64,000 nt of DNA from Marispirochaeta sp964554875 (GTDB lineage Bacteria > Spirochaetota > Spirochaetia > JC444 > Marispirochaetaceae): contig CAZKQJ010000001.1 of NCBI GenBank assembly GCA_964554875.1, forward strand, positions 1 through 64,000. Direction: 5' to 3'. Positions within the stretch are counted from its first letter, which is position 1; every line of letters starts with the position of its first letter. Below the pieces are notes generated by a model that did not search any database, was not told the DNA's origin, and saw nothing but the letters and a program-made list of their open reading frames with translations. Shown here in pieces: positions 34,291 to 42,931 of the stretch. Made by a program: the position numbers and the translations under genes.

Positions 34291-35067
34291 TCAAAGTTCT
34301 GTCAATGCTGTGCCTGTGCCGCCGATCAGAAGCAGGCGGACCTCCTCTGTTTCAGTGCTCAGGGATATCCCATCGCCGCGGCTGTAGCGGATCAGCTCTG
34401 AGCTCCGGATTATCGAGCCGGAAGAGAAGTCCCTCAGCCCCGATCCTTCGAGACAGTAGAGAAGTACCATGTATCGCTCGGGAATGCTGATCGTGAAGGG
34501 GGTAAGCGGTGGAATGCTTACATCCAGGAACAACACGGTTCCGGTTTGCGCGTATAGCGGGCCATGGAGCCCTTCATACTCTCCGGCAATAACCCGAACG
34601 ATTATGCCGTCCTCCCCCCGGTGAAGGGGAATCGCGTCGGCGGGTATATGGCTGTTCAAGGGGGGGATTCGTCCGAATCCGGGGGGAGCGCTGGCTCGTA
34701 CGTGAACAGACCAGAACTCCTGCATCGGGGGGGTAGTGGATTCAAATACAACATCTTCTTCACCGGCGCTGCTTATCCACAGACAGCTTCCAGGGGCAAG
34801 GGCTCCCGGCACACCGGCGTTGCTTGTAAAATTGAGAGACCCGCATAACAGATAGGTTACCGAGGCTTCCCCGGTCTGGCGGTGAAAGGGAATCGGTTCG
34901 TGGTGTGCATCCCTGAGCATTCCGGAATAGTGACATTCCTCAAGCAGGAGCAGATGCGGATTGTGACCGTTACCTGAGATGACCCGGCTGTTAAAGCCGG
35001 GGATGACATACTCTGCCGGTCCCTGCTGATGGGAAATCTTCCGGATTCTGCGCAGTCCGCTGATCAT
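34291..35067 (-). CDS. Pirin-like cupin protein, short form
   Basis: Two-cupin protein of 258 residues. The N-terminal motif ARDAHHEPIPFHRQTGEASVTYL and CLWISSAGEEDVVFES resemble pirin motifs. The usual metal-binding His pairs are poorly kept: the PHPHRG-type loop reads PFHRQTG. The C-terminal tail after the second cupin (normally WYGPIVMN-like) is missing, so it may not bind iron as classical pirins do. It lies between the SAF-domain oxidoreductase gene (62 bp upstream) and the SBF-like transporter, all on the minus strand, so they may be one operon. Confidence 0.7.
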   Translation of the reverse strand: MISGLRRIRKISHQQGPAEYVIPGFNSRVISGNGHNPHLLLLEECHYSGMLRDAHHEPIPFHRQTGEASVTYLLCGSLNFTSNAGVPGALAPGSCLWISSAGEEDVVFESTTPPMQEFWSVHVRASAPPGFGRIPPLNSHIPADAIPLHRGEDGIIVRVIAGEYEGLHGPLYAQTGTVLFLDVSIPPLTPFTISIPERYMVLLYCLEGSGLRDFSSGSIIRSSELIRYSRGDGISLSTETEEVRLLLIGGTGTALTEL

Positions 35068-35129
35068 AAGCTAAAGTGTAGCTGATCGAGCCTGCGGACG
35101 CAAAAAAAGTGCAGATATTTCTGCAGGAT

Positions 35130-36518
35130 CTAATCAAGAAATTCCCGGTCCTGTTCTTCTCGCAGTTTCCACAGTAAAGCTGAATCGGGTATGTCAAGCA
35201 TATCCATGGTCAGCAGGGTTCCGGCTTCTATGTCGTTCTTGAGTACCGTGCCGTGGGCGAGGTAATAGGGAAGCTGGGTGTTCCCGGCTATGCTCTTCGC
35301 GGGAAGCAGCAGACCTTCAAAACCGTCAATAATATGGTGATGCCCCCGGGCCTCCAGGCAGGTCCCTGCCTTCAGCTGCTTGACAGCTCGTGCCGCCAGA
35401 TCGTAGCGGGGCCGGGGGTCCCTGGAGCTTGTGGGCATTCCGAGTAGTCCCACGGAAAGAACGCTGAAAATGGATTCAAAGCCCAGATAATGTGCAGGGT
35501 AGTATATCAGGGCGGATTTTCCGCTCCTGCTTACGGGAACCCCCTTATCACGAAGGACATCCCAGGTCTCCCTGTCGTCACATTCAACCACGACATAGAC
35601 TCCCCCCTCCATGCTCTGCTCATCCGAGCGGCGCAGGCAGTTAACCACATCGATCCGCATTTTTCCGGAAAGAATACCGCCCATCCCCGCGGGAGACATG
35701 ATTTCCGGAATCTCCAGGGTCCGGGCTACGGGAAAATGGAACTCCGGAATATCGGGATCAAAATCAGAAAGATGGTTGCAGACAATTCCCATCTCCGACA
35801 GATCCGGAAGGGCGCGCTGACCGAAAAGAGAGAGGGCTTCGCTTCGCTTCTTCAGGGTATCCGCCGCGTTCTCTTCAAGATCCCAGAGGGAAGCAAAATC
35901 CGGCGCCGACAGGGTGGTGTCCAGAACTGTAACAGTAGAATCCCCGGCATTATATATAAAGTCATACTCGCTGGATTTGCCGATACTGAGGATTTTCAAG
36001 CCTGCCGCCCGCGCCCAGGAGACAAGTCCAATGAGCAGAGCCGGCTGGTCGCCTTCGGCCAGGGAGTAGATTACGCCCTGCTGTCGGGCTTTGAGAGCCA
36101 GAAGGGGCCCTGCCACGGAGTCGGATTCCTTGGTAACCATGATCACATGCTTGCGGTTTTCGATGGCGGCGAGAACATGCACCGCCGAGGCTTCCGGGTT
36201 GCCGGTGCCTTCGATGACGATATCGAAGGGCATGGTCATGGCGAGGGGGACGTCATTGAATACAAGATACTTGCCTGCCCGGAAGGCATCACGTCCTTCG
36301 TCGGCTGAATTGCAGTGAACAATATCGGACTCGTTTACACCGATTGACCGGTAAGCATCCACGCATTTCTGAACATTTCGCCCGCAGAGTATCCGTATGG
36401 AGATATTTTCGTGCCTCGATCCGTACAAAAAGAGGGAGTGGTTAAAGCCCTGAACGCCGATAACGGCCAGCTCCAGTTTCTTCGTATTCTTCGTTGCAAA
36501 CAGCAGATCATAGTTCAT
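35130..36518 (-). CDS. Homoserine dehydrogenase-like oxidoreductase with SAF domain
   Basis: NAD(P)-dependent oxidoreductase of 462 residues. The Rossmann part is N-terminal (LELAVIGVQGFNHSLFLYG near 16-34; PFDIVIEGTGNPEASAVHVLAAIENRKHVIMVTKE near 97-131). It is followed by a central catalytic-like region and a C-terminal SAF domain (about 385-440, LPYYLAHGTVLKNDIEAGTLLTMDMLDIP). Members of this family sit in sugar-acid and branched-sugar pathways. The exact substrate cannot be read. It is first in a possible minus-strand operon with the pirin-like and transporter genes. Confidence 0.82.
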   Translation of the reverse strand: MNYDLLFATKNTKKLELAVIGVQGFNHSLFLYGSRHENISIRILCGRNVQKCVDAYRSIGVNESDIVHCNSADEGRDAFRAGKYLVFNDVPLAMTMPFDIVIEGTGNPEASAVHVLAAIENRKHVIMVTKESDSVAGPLLALKARQQGVIYSLAEGDQPALLIGLVSWARAAGLKILSIGKSSEYDFIYNAGDSTVTVLDTTLSAPDFASLWDLEENAADTLKKRSEALSLFGQRALPDLSEMGIVCNHLSDFDPDIPEFHFPVARTLEIPEIMSPAGMGGILSGKMRIDVVNCLRRSDEQSMEGGVYVVVECDDRETWDVLRDKGVPVSRSGKSALIYYPAHYLGFESIFSVLSVGLLGMPTSSRDPRPRYDLAARAVKQLKAGTCLEARGHHHIIDGFEGLLLPAKSIAGNTQLPYYLAHGTVLKNDIEAGTLLTMDMLDIPDSALLWKLREEQDREFLD

Positions 36519-36845
36519 TGGCGGTCTCCGGTTTTTGTAAGCTACTCTGTTATGTGCAAGTTTGATGCCAAGAATCCGCTCCTGGCCTGCAGCTGGTGAA
36601 AAGAGCGTTGCTGATTTCTAATCCCTTGCACTGCAAAGAATAGCAAGCAGGGCAACAGCATATTCAATTGAAACAGCAATATGATGAAGGCCACTCCTTT
36701 CCCGGTCTTTGCGGTGATGCAAAGAGTATGTATAAAATGCAATCTGATATCCGGTAATTTCAAGGACCTGAAGCTGTTCTTGCTCCGGGATATTCATAGT
36801 TCTATGATCCATTTGTAAGATTGATATATATTATAAAAACTGATC

Positions 36846-36914
36846 TTGACAGATGAAATAACCGGGTTTATCCTTTTTATGTAGTGTTTTGTTGATTCAT
36901 CAGAGGTAAACCCG
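36846..36914 (+). promoter_or_regulatory. Promoter and inverted repeat of the sugar ABC transporter operon
   Basis: TTGACA (36846-36851), a 17 bp spacer and TATCCT (36869-36874). CGGGTTTA (36863-36870) overlaps the -10 and is repeated inverted as TAAACCCG (36907-36914), a likely operator pair. The remaining 36519-36845 has no clear gene; a 64-codon minus-strand frame (36618-36812) is protein-like but unsupported. Confidence 0.65.
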
Positions 36915-36969
36915 CTAACATTACCCAAAAGAATCATGAAATATGATTCTAAACAACGAGGAGGTTTTT

Positions 36970-38274
36970 ATGTATCGTACTGTTGTTAAACGTATGATGG
37001 TCGTGATGGTGATCGGATTTCTAATGATCACCCCCCTGCTTGCAGGAGGCCAGGGAGACAAGGCTGAGGGAGGGCCGACCAAACTGACTTTATGGACATT
37101 CAATGCTCTCCATGGAGACTTCTATCTGGATGCCATGAGGAGGTGGAATGCGGAGTATCCGGATCAACAGATTGAGCTGGAAGTAGTCAACACCCCGAAT
37201 GTGGAAATGCATAACCAGCTGAACCTGGCTTTTCAGGCAGGTGTGGGCGCTCCGGACATAGTAGACATTAATATCAATTTCTTCTCCAATTTTCTCAAGG
37301 GAGATATTCAGCTGGTACCGCTGAACGACGTTGTTGATCCGGTGCGAAAGTCCTTTGTCCAGTCCCGCTTTGATATCTATTCCAAAGACGGGAAGGTGTA
37401 TGGGCTTCCGCTGCACGTAGGTGCTACCGTTGTCTACTATAATATGGAAATCATGGATCAGGCGGGAGTCGATGTCGAAGCAATCAGAACCTGGGATGAT
37501 TTCGAGGCCGCCGGGCGGAAGGTTCGTGATACCCTGGGAATTCCCATGACCATTGTAGAAACTGCAGACCAGCGTCCTTTCTGGCCCATGATTGTCCAGC
37601 GCGGAGGAGACTATCTGGGACCTGACGGCAGCGTAACCATGGACAGCAGGATTAATATTGAGGTTCTGGAACGACTGCTCCGCTGGGTTGAAGAGGGGAT
37701 CGCTGTCGGTGCTCCCGGCGGGATGACTTCAGCTGAAGAGTTTCTGCCCTTCATGAACAATCGGGGCTTTGCCGCCCTCATCATGCCCACCTGGTACATG
37801 AGCCGTTTCCTGAACTATATGCCCGATATCGCCGGAAAAGTCGCCGTTCGACCTATGCCTGTCTGGAACGCGGGGGATGCCCGCTCGTGTGGTATTGGAG
37901 GAACTGGTTCTGCTGTAACCAGGCAGTCCAAAAATATTGAACTTGCGAAAAAGTTCAATGCCTTTGCGAAGCTTACGGTAGAGTCGAATATCAAACTGTG
38001 GGAAATCCTGCGTTTTGATCCCCCCAGGTGGGAAGGTGTCTGGGACAGTCCTGAGCTCCTTAAGCCGGATCCGTATTTTTACAACGAGCGCATCTTTGAA
38101 ATGCTGATCAAACTTGCCGAGGCGGATCAGATTCCTTCACCGAACGCCGGTGAACTTCTGGCAGATGCCCAGACGGCGGTGCGAAACTCGGTCAGCTTCT
38201 GGGTATTTGAAGACAAGAGCCGGACTCCTGCACAGGCTCTGAGGGAAGTCGCCGCAGAATTGAGAAACAAATAA
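36970..38274 (+). CDS. ABC transporter sugar-binding protein (family 1)
   Basis: Periplasmic or surface sugar-binding protein of 434 residues. The ATG at 36970 follows GAGGAGG; an earlier in-frame ATG has no such site. A signal peptide (VVKRMMVVMVIGFLMITPLLAGG) is followed by GQGDKAEGG, an end common in spirochaete exported proteins. The mature part is family-1 solute-binding: LTLWTFNALHGDFYLDAMRRWNAEYPDQQIELEVV and later VYGLPLHVGATVVYYNMEIMDQAG. With the two permeases and the GH51 enzyme downstream, its likely ligands are arabino-oligosaccharides. No ATPase gene is present, so a shared MsmK/UgpC-type ATPase elsewhere must serve it. Confidence 0.93.
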   Translation: MYRTVVKRMMVVMVIGFLMITPLLAGGQGDKAEGGPTKLTLWTFNALHGDFYLDAMRRWNAEYPDQQIELEVVNTPNVEMHNQLNLAFQAGVGAPDIVDININFFSNFLKGDIQLVPLNDVVDPVRKSFVQSRFDIYSKDGKVYGLPLHVGATVVYYNMEIMDQAGVDVEAIRTWDDFEAAGRKVRDTLGIPMTIVETADQRPFWPMIVQRGGDYLGPDGSVTMDSRINIEVLERLLRWVEEGIAVGAPGGMTSAEEFLPFMNNRGFAALIMPTWYMSRFLNYMPDIAGKVAVRPMPVWNAGDARSCGIGGTGSAVTRQSKNIELAKKFNAFAKLTVESNIKLWEILRFDPPRWEGVWDSPELLKPDPYFYNERIFEMLIKLAEADQIPSPNAGELLADAQTAVRNSVSFWVFEDKSRTPAQALREVAAELRNK

Positions 38275-38313
38275 AGTAAAAGAGTAGTGTTCAATTTACA
38301 TATCGATCCGCGG

Positions 38314-38334
38314 GGCTCCTCCTGGGAGGAGTCC
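38314..38334 (+). promoter_or_regulatory. Hairpin between binding-protein and permease genes
   Basis: GGCTCCTCC and GGAGGAGTCC can pair around a 2-base turn, with no T-run after it. Such hairpins commonly stabilise the binding-protein mRNA and reduce expression of the permease genes behind it. Confidence 0.5.
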
Positions 38335-38433
38335 TGTGGATAGTGTTAGAAAAGACTGTGTCCTGCCAGAATATGGGCGCTAAAAATAATGGCAGAACCC
38401 AAGAAGGCGACGAAAGCCGATTGAGAGGTTTCA

Positions 38434-39339
38434 ATGAAATCGCGTGCGCTATCAAAAATAACAGGAATATTTTATTCCACCAGGCTTGCGCCGTATGTAT
38501 TTGTTCTACCGTTTCTTGTAGTATTTTTTGTTTTTTTTCTCTACCCCACTATTTCCAGTGTTGTAATGAGTTTTCACAACATAGTTGGCTTTGGGAATTG
38601 GGAATTTATCGGACTGAAAAACTATGAAAGGCTCAATAATGTTCATTTCTTCATGGCTCTTCGTACAAGCACTCTTTACACTGTTTTGACAATAGCCATT
38701 CTGATTCCCGTGCCAATGATTATTGCCGTATTCCTTAATTCCAAATTCATGCTGGCACGAAATTTTTTCCGCTCCGTTGTTTTTCTGCCGGCACTCATAT
38801 CGGTTGTCGTAGCGGGCATTGCGTTCCGTCTTTTATTCGGGAATACAGAAGTTGCCTTTGTAAACAGTATTCTGGCCCGCTTTGGGCGTGAACCTGTGCG
38901 CTGGATGCTCAACCATACCACCGGTATGTTCCTGATGGTAATGCTCGGTACCTGGCGCTGGGCCGGGGTAAACATGATTTATTTTATGTCCGGGCTGCAG
39001 GCTATTCCAAGCGAGCTGTATGAATCCGCGAGTATTGATGGTGCGGGGGTTTTCAGAAAGTTTTTTGGTATAACCCTGCCCCTGTTAAAACCTATAGCCA
39101 TCTATGTTTTTACCATAAGCATCTACGGCGGGTACGCGATGTTCACCGAGAGTTACGTATTCTGGAATCAATCCATGCCCGGGGGGATCGGAATGACTAT
39201 TGTACGGTATATGTATCAGGAAGGGCTGCTCCAGAACAGGCTTGGCTTCGGTTCGGCAGTCGGAGTCACCCTGCTGACTATCGTATTTGTGATAAATATA
39301 ATCCAGCTGCGTTTATTCGGCATGTTTCGCAAGGAGTAG
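38434..39339 (+). CDS. Sugar ABC transporter permease (UgpA/MalF type)
   Basis: Inner-membrane permease of 301 residues with six hydrophobic segments, the first at about 18-42 (APYVFVLPFLVVFFVFFLYP). The coupling-helix signature that contacts the ATPase is seen as ELYESASIDGAGVFRKFFGITLPLLKP (near 191-217). Its operon partner follows after 4 bp. The ligand is probably an arabinose-containing oligosaccharide, given the downstream GH51 gene. Confidence 0.95.
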   Translation: MKSRALSKITGIFYSTRLAPYVFVLPFLVVFFVFFLYPTISSVVMSFHNIVGFGNWEFIGLKNYERLNNVHFFMALRTSTLYTVLTIAILIPVPMIIAVFLNSKFMLARNFFRSVVFLPALISVVVAGIAFRLLFGNTEVAFVNSILARFGREPVRWMLNHTTGMFLMVMLGTWRWAGVNMIYFMSGLQAIPSELYESASIDGAGVFRKFFGITLPLLKPIAIYVFTISIYGGYAMFTESYVFWNQSMPGGIGMTIVRYMYQEGLLQNRLGFGSAVGVTLLTIVFVINIIQLRLFGMFRKE

Positions 39340-39343
39340 GATC

Positions 39344-40204
39344 GTGAAAATAGCTCACGTGTTGAAAAAACGGAAACGTGTATCCCCAGGACAAATCGTT
39401 TCGCTGATTGCGTTCACCATTTTGTGTGTTGTACTGCTGTTTCCCCTGTACTATCTTTTCCTTGCATCGTTTCGCCCTACACAGCTTCTGTTCCGTGAAG
39501 GTATGGCCCTGGGCCTGAATCTTGAGCAAATGACCCTGGATAACTACGCCTATATATTCAGCGGGGCTTCACGATATGCCAACTGGTATTTTAACAGTAT
39601 AGCAATCACCGCTCTGTATACCATGTCTGCCCTTATTGTCTGCTCGGTTGTCGGGTACGGCCTGGCAGTCTACAATTTCATAGGCAGAAATCTTATTTTT
39701 GGTCTCGTCCTTTTTGTAATGATGATACCTCTTGAGATTCTTATGCTTCCATTGTACCGCATCATCATCGGCATGAAGCTGGTTAATACCTATGCCGGGG
39801 TCATTCTGCCCTATGTGGCCTTTCCCCTGGGAATATTCTTTTTTCGACAATACGCCGTAAGTCTTCCACGCGACTATCTGGATGCCGGGCGAATAGACGG
39901 GTGTACGGAATATGGTCTGTTCTTTCGCATCATGGCGCCGCTTATGCTTCCTGCTTACGGGGCTATGGCGATTCTCTTAGCCAGAAAAGAGTGGAACAAT
40001 TTTGTATGGCCCCTGGTGGTATTGAGGACAGGCGACAAATATACCCTTCCCATAGGTCTCGCCAGCCAGATAGATCCTTATGGTACCGGGTTCCAGGTTC
40101 TGCTGCCTGGCGCTGTCCTGGCGATCCTGCCGCCCGTTCTTGTTTTTGTGTTCGGACAAAAATATTTCATATCAGGATTGACTGTAGGAGGTATAAAGGG
40201 CTGA
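39344..40204 (+). CDS. Sugar ABC transporter permease (UgpE/MalG type)
   Basis: Second inner-membrane permease, 286 residues, six hydrophobic segments. The start is GTG with AAGGAG upstream, 4 bp after the previous gene. The coupling-helix signature is DYLDAGRIDGCTEYGLFFRIMAPLMLPAYGAMAIL (near 181-215). It forms the heterodimeric channel with the product of the preceding gene. A 108 bp gap follows before the arabinofuranosidase gene. Confidence 0.95.
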   Translation: MKIAHVLKKRKRVSPGQIVSLIAFTILCVVLLFPLYYLFLASFRPTQLLFREGMALGLNLEQMTLDNYAYIFSGASRYANWYFNSIAITALYTMSALIVCSVVGYGLAVYNFIGRNLIFGLVLFVMMIPLEILMLPLYRIIIGMKLVNTYAGVILPYVAFPLGIFFFRQYAVSLPRDYLDAGRIDGCTEYGLFFRIMAPLMLPAYGAMAILLARKEWNNFVWPLVVLRTGDKYTLPIGLASQIDPYGTGFQVLLPGAVLAILPPVLVFVFGQKYFISGLTVGGIKG

Positions 40205-40312
40205 ACAGGAAAGCATTCCGTACATTATCTTCAATCCGCAGGTATGTTTTTTCGGCATACAGAAAAGGATTTGGCTGCACATGACAGATGAACATAAACA
40301 AGGAGACGTTGA

Positions 40313-41809
40313 ATGGTAAATAAGATAATTGTTCATGCCGAGAGCGGGGATCACAGGATAGATAAAAACATTTATGGGCATTTTGCCGAACATCTCGGAC
40401 GCTGTATTTACGACGGCGTCTGGGTGGGTGAAGAAAGTGATATCCCGAATGTACGCGGCATGAGAACCGACATAGTCAAGGCATTGAAACATATCAAGGC
40501 ACCGGTGCTGCGATGGCCCGGGGGCTGTTTTGCGGATGAGTATCACTGGAAGGATGGTGTCGGCAGCAGGGAAGAACGACGCCCCATGGTCAACAGCAAC
40601 TGGGGTGGTGTTGTCGAGGACAATCAGTTCGGCACCCATGAATTCTTTGATCTGTGTGAACAGATCGGAGCAGAGCCCTACATCTGCGGTAACGTCGGCA
40701 GCGGAACAGTCCACGAAATGCAGGAGTGGATCGAGTACATGAACTGGCCGGACTCCACTCCCATGTCGGAAATGAGAATCAAGAATGGCAGAAAAGAGCC
40801 CTTCAATATAAAATATTTTGGTATCGGCAACGAAAACTGGGGCTGCGGCGGCAGAATGAGTCCTGAATTCTATGCCTCTGTGTATAAGCGGTATAATACA
40901 TTTGTCCGTAATTACAACGGACAAAAGGTTTTCAGAATCGCCTGCGGTCCTAAAAATGATGATTATCACTGGACCGATGTAATGATGCGCGATGCAAAAT
41001 GCTGTATGGACGGTCTTGCTCTCCATTATTATTCCAGAATGTTTTCCAGCGGGGAAAGTACCACTGAAAAGCGCGGATCCGCGACAGATTTTCCTGAAAG
41101 CGAATGGGCCCTTATTCTGCGCAAGGCCCACAATACCGAAGAACTGGTCCATCGGCATTCTGCGATAATGGACCGTTATGATCCCGAGAAGAGGGTGGCC
41201 CTTATCGTTGATGAGTGGGGAACCTGGTTTGAAGCCGAACCGGGAACGCATCCCCGTTTTCTGTATCAGCAGAATACAATGCGGGATGCTCTGGTCGCTT
41301 CAATAAGTCTCAACATATTCAACAAATACAGTGACCGGGTCAGAATGGCCAATATCGCGCAGACAGTAAATGTGCTGCAGGCAATGGTTCTGACGGATGG
41401 CCCGAGAATGGTGCTTACTCCGACCTATCACGTTTTCGATCTGTACAGGGGACACCAGGATGCGACTTGTTTACCTGTCCATACGGAGGCTGATCAGTAC
41501 AATCACGGTGAATACAGTATGGATAAAGTAAGCGCCTCCGCCTCGAGGGCTGATGACGGAAGCATCCTCGTAACCATGAACAACGTCGACCCGATAAAGC
41601 CCGCAGAAATCAGGACCGTACTCAGGGGTACCCGGATTAAGAACGTAAGCGGGCGTATTCTGTCCGGTTCATCGATGAATCTGCACAATACCTTTGAAGA
41701 GCCCAACAGGCTCAGCCCCCAATCCTTCTCCGGGGTAAAAGCTGAGAATGATGAACTCAAACTGACGATTCCGCCGATGTCCGTTGTGGCGTTGCGAATA
41801 GAATCCTAG
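40313..41809 (+). CDS. Alpha-L-arabinofuranosidase, glycoside hydrolase family 51
   Basis: Retaining exo-hydrolase releasing L-arabinose from arabinan or arabinoxylan oligosaccharides. The 498 residues show the GH51 marks LRWPGGCFADEYHWKDG (66-82) and the acid/base Glu174 in FGIGNENWGCGG. The nucleophile is Glu301 in LIVDEWGTWFE. A C-terminal beta domain ends VVALRIES. There is no signal peptide, so it works on imported oligosaccharides. AAGGAG precedes the ATG. It is the last gene of the transporter operon and ends in a strong terminator. The freed arabinose would feed the araBAD operon on the other strand. Confidence 0.96.
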   Translation: MVNKIIVHAESGDHRIDKNIYGHFAEHLGRCIYDGVWVGEESDIPNVRGMRTDIVKALKHIKAPVLRWPGGCFADEYHWKDGVGSREERRPMVNSNWGGVVEDNQFGTHEFFDLCEQIGAEPYICGNVGSGTVHEMQEWIEYMNWPDSTPMSEMRIKNGRKEPFNIKYFGIGNENWGCGGRMSPEFYASVYKRYNTFVRNYNGQKVFRIACGPKNDDYHWTDVMMRDAKCCMDGLALHYYSRMFSSGESTTEKRGSATDFPESEWALILRKAHNTEELVHRHSAIMDRYDPEKRVALIVDEWGTWFEAEPGTHPRFLYQQNTMRDALVASISLNIFNKYSDRVRMANIAQTVNVLQAMVLTDGPRMVLTPTYHVFDLYRGHQDATCLPVHTEADQYNHGEYSMDKVSASASRADDGSILVTMNNVDPIKPAEIRTVLRGTRIKNVSGRILSGSSMNLHNTFEEPNRLSPQSFSGVKAENDELKLTIPPMSVVALRIES

Positions 41810-41823
41810 TCGGTGTTTATGCA

Positions 41824-41877
41824 GCCGTGTGCGCTCCAGTGACGGGCAATAGCCTCTGGAGCGGCACGGTTTTTTTG
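41824..41877 (+). terminator. Rho-independent terminator of the transporter/GH51 operon
   Basis: CCGTGTGCGCTCCAG pairs with CTGGAGCGGCACGG (one mismatch pair), and the stem is followed by seven Ts. Confidence 0.92.
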
Positions 41878-41995
41878 TAATTTATGCTCTCCGGAAAAGT
41901 ATCTGAAATTTGTGCAGGCTGTACAATTGATTGTTTTTGAGTATCATAGAATTTGATTTGAATTACTGATATAATCAACGCTGAGACGTAAAGAG

Positions 41996-42931
41996 ATGAC
42001 GAACAAAGAGAATAGGGCTATTATAATAGATCCCAGCGAAGATTTTGATAAAATCAAGGGGCTTGCCTCAAAGATACGATTAAAGATACTCGAAATCATT
42101 GACCATGGCCCCAAAAATATTAATGAGCTATCCGCTGTTCTGGAAATGCCTCAATCAACTGTTGCGACTAACGTGATGATTCTTGAGGAAGCGGGTTTGA
42201 TTGCTACCGAACAGATAAAAGGAAAAAAGGGTACCCAGAAAATTTGTCATCCCATTTATTCCGAAATCGTAATTGAGTTTTCGAGCCAGAAGAGGGAAAT
42301 AGAAAAGGATAATGTTATCGAAGTCGAAATGCCCATAGGTCTGTATAACCGCTATGAGGTTTCAGCCCCCTGCGGGCTCTGCTCGACGGAGAGTATAATC
42401 GGTTATCTCGATGTGCCCAACCATTTTCTTGACCCCGAGCGAGTAAAAGCAGGTCTGATCTGGTTTGAAAAAGGCTACGTGGAGTATAAGTTTCCGAACA
42501 ACAGCCTGTACAAAGATACTGAAGTCAGGACGGTAGAAATCGTTACCGAGCTTTCCTCTGAGGTTCCCGGTACCAACAAGGAGTGGTTGTCGGATATTTC
42601 CCTGTGGTTAAACGATGTAAAAGTCGGTACCTGGACCTCCCCGGGTGACTATGGAGATAAGAGAGGAAAGCTGACTCCCTCCTGGTGGAAGCTCGAAGGC
42701 TCACAGTACGGTTTGCTTAAAAGCTGGAGGGTGACAAACAGCGGGTCCTTCGTTGACGGTCTGAAGATATCCGATGTAAAAATTTCTGATCTCGATCTTT
42801 CCGCCCACCATTCCATCACTGTCAAAATCGGTGTCGAAGATGACGCAAAACATGTGGGCGGAATAAATATTTTCGGTCGCGGATTCGGCAACTACAACCA
42901 GGATATTGTCTTACGTCTCTATTTCTCCTAG
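41996..42931 (+). CDS. ArsR-like regulator with large C-terminal domain
   Basis: Transcription regulator of 311 residues. An ArsR-type winged helix is N-terminal (about 18-100: LASKIRLKILEIIDHGPKNINELSAVLEMPQSTVATNVMILEEAGLI). The roughly 200-residue C-terminal part has a Cys pair (PCGLCSTESIIGYLD) and a beta-rich, carbohydrate-binding-like stretch. Proteins of this architecture are found beside arabinofuranosidase genes in anaerobes, so control of the GH51/transport operon is likely. A TATAAT lies about 20 bp upstream. It ends 21 bp inside the convergent kinase gene. Confidence 0.83.
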   Translation: MTNKENRAIIIDPSEDFDKIKGLASKIRLKILEIIDHGPKNINELSAVLEMPQSTVATNVMILEEAGLIATEQIKGKKGTQKICHPIYSEIVIEFSSQKREIEKDNVIEVEMPIGLYNRYEVSAPCGLCSTESIIGYLDVPNHFLDPERVKAGLIWFEKGYVEYKFPNNSLYKDTEVRTVEIVTELSSEVPGTNKEWLSDISLWLNDVKVGTWTSPGDYGDKRGKLTPSWWKLEGSQYGLLKSWRVTNSGSFVDGLKISDVKISDLDLSAHHSITVKIGVEDDAKHVGGINIFGRGFGNYNQDIVLRLYFS

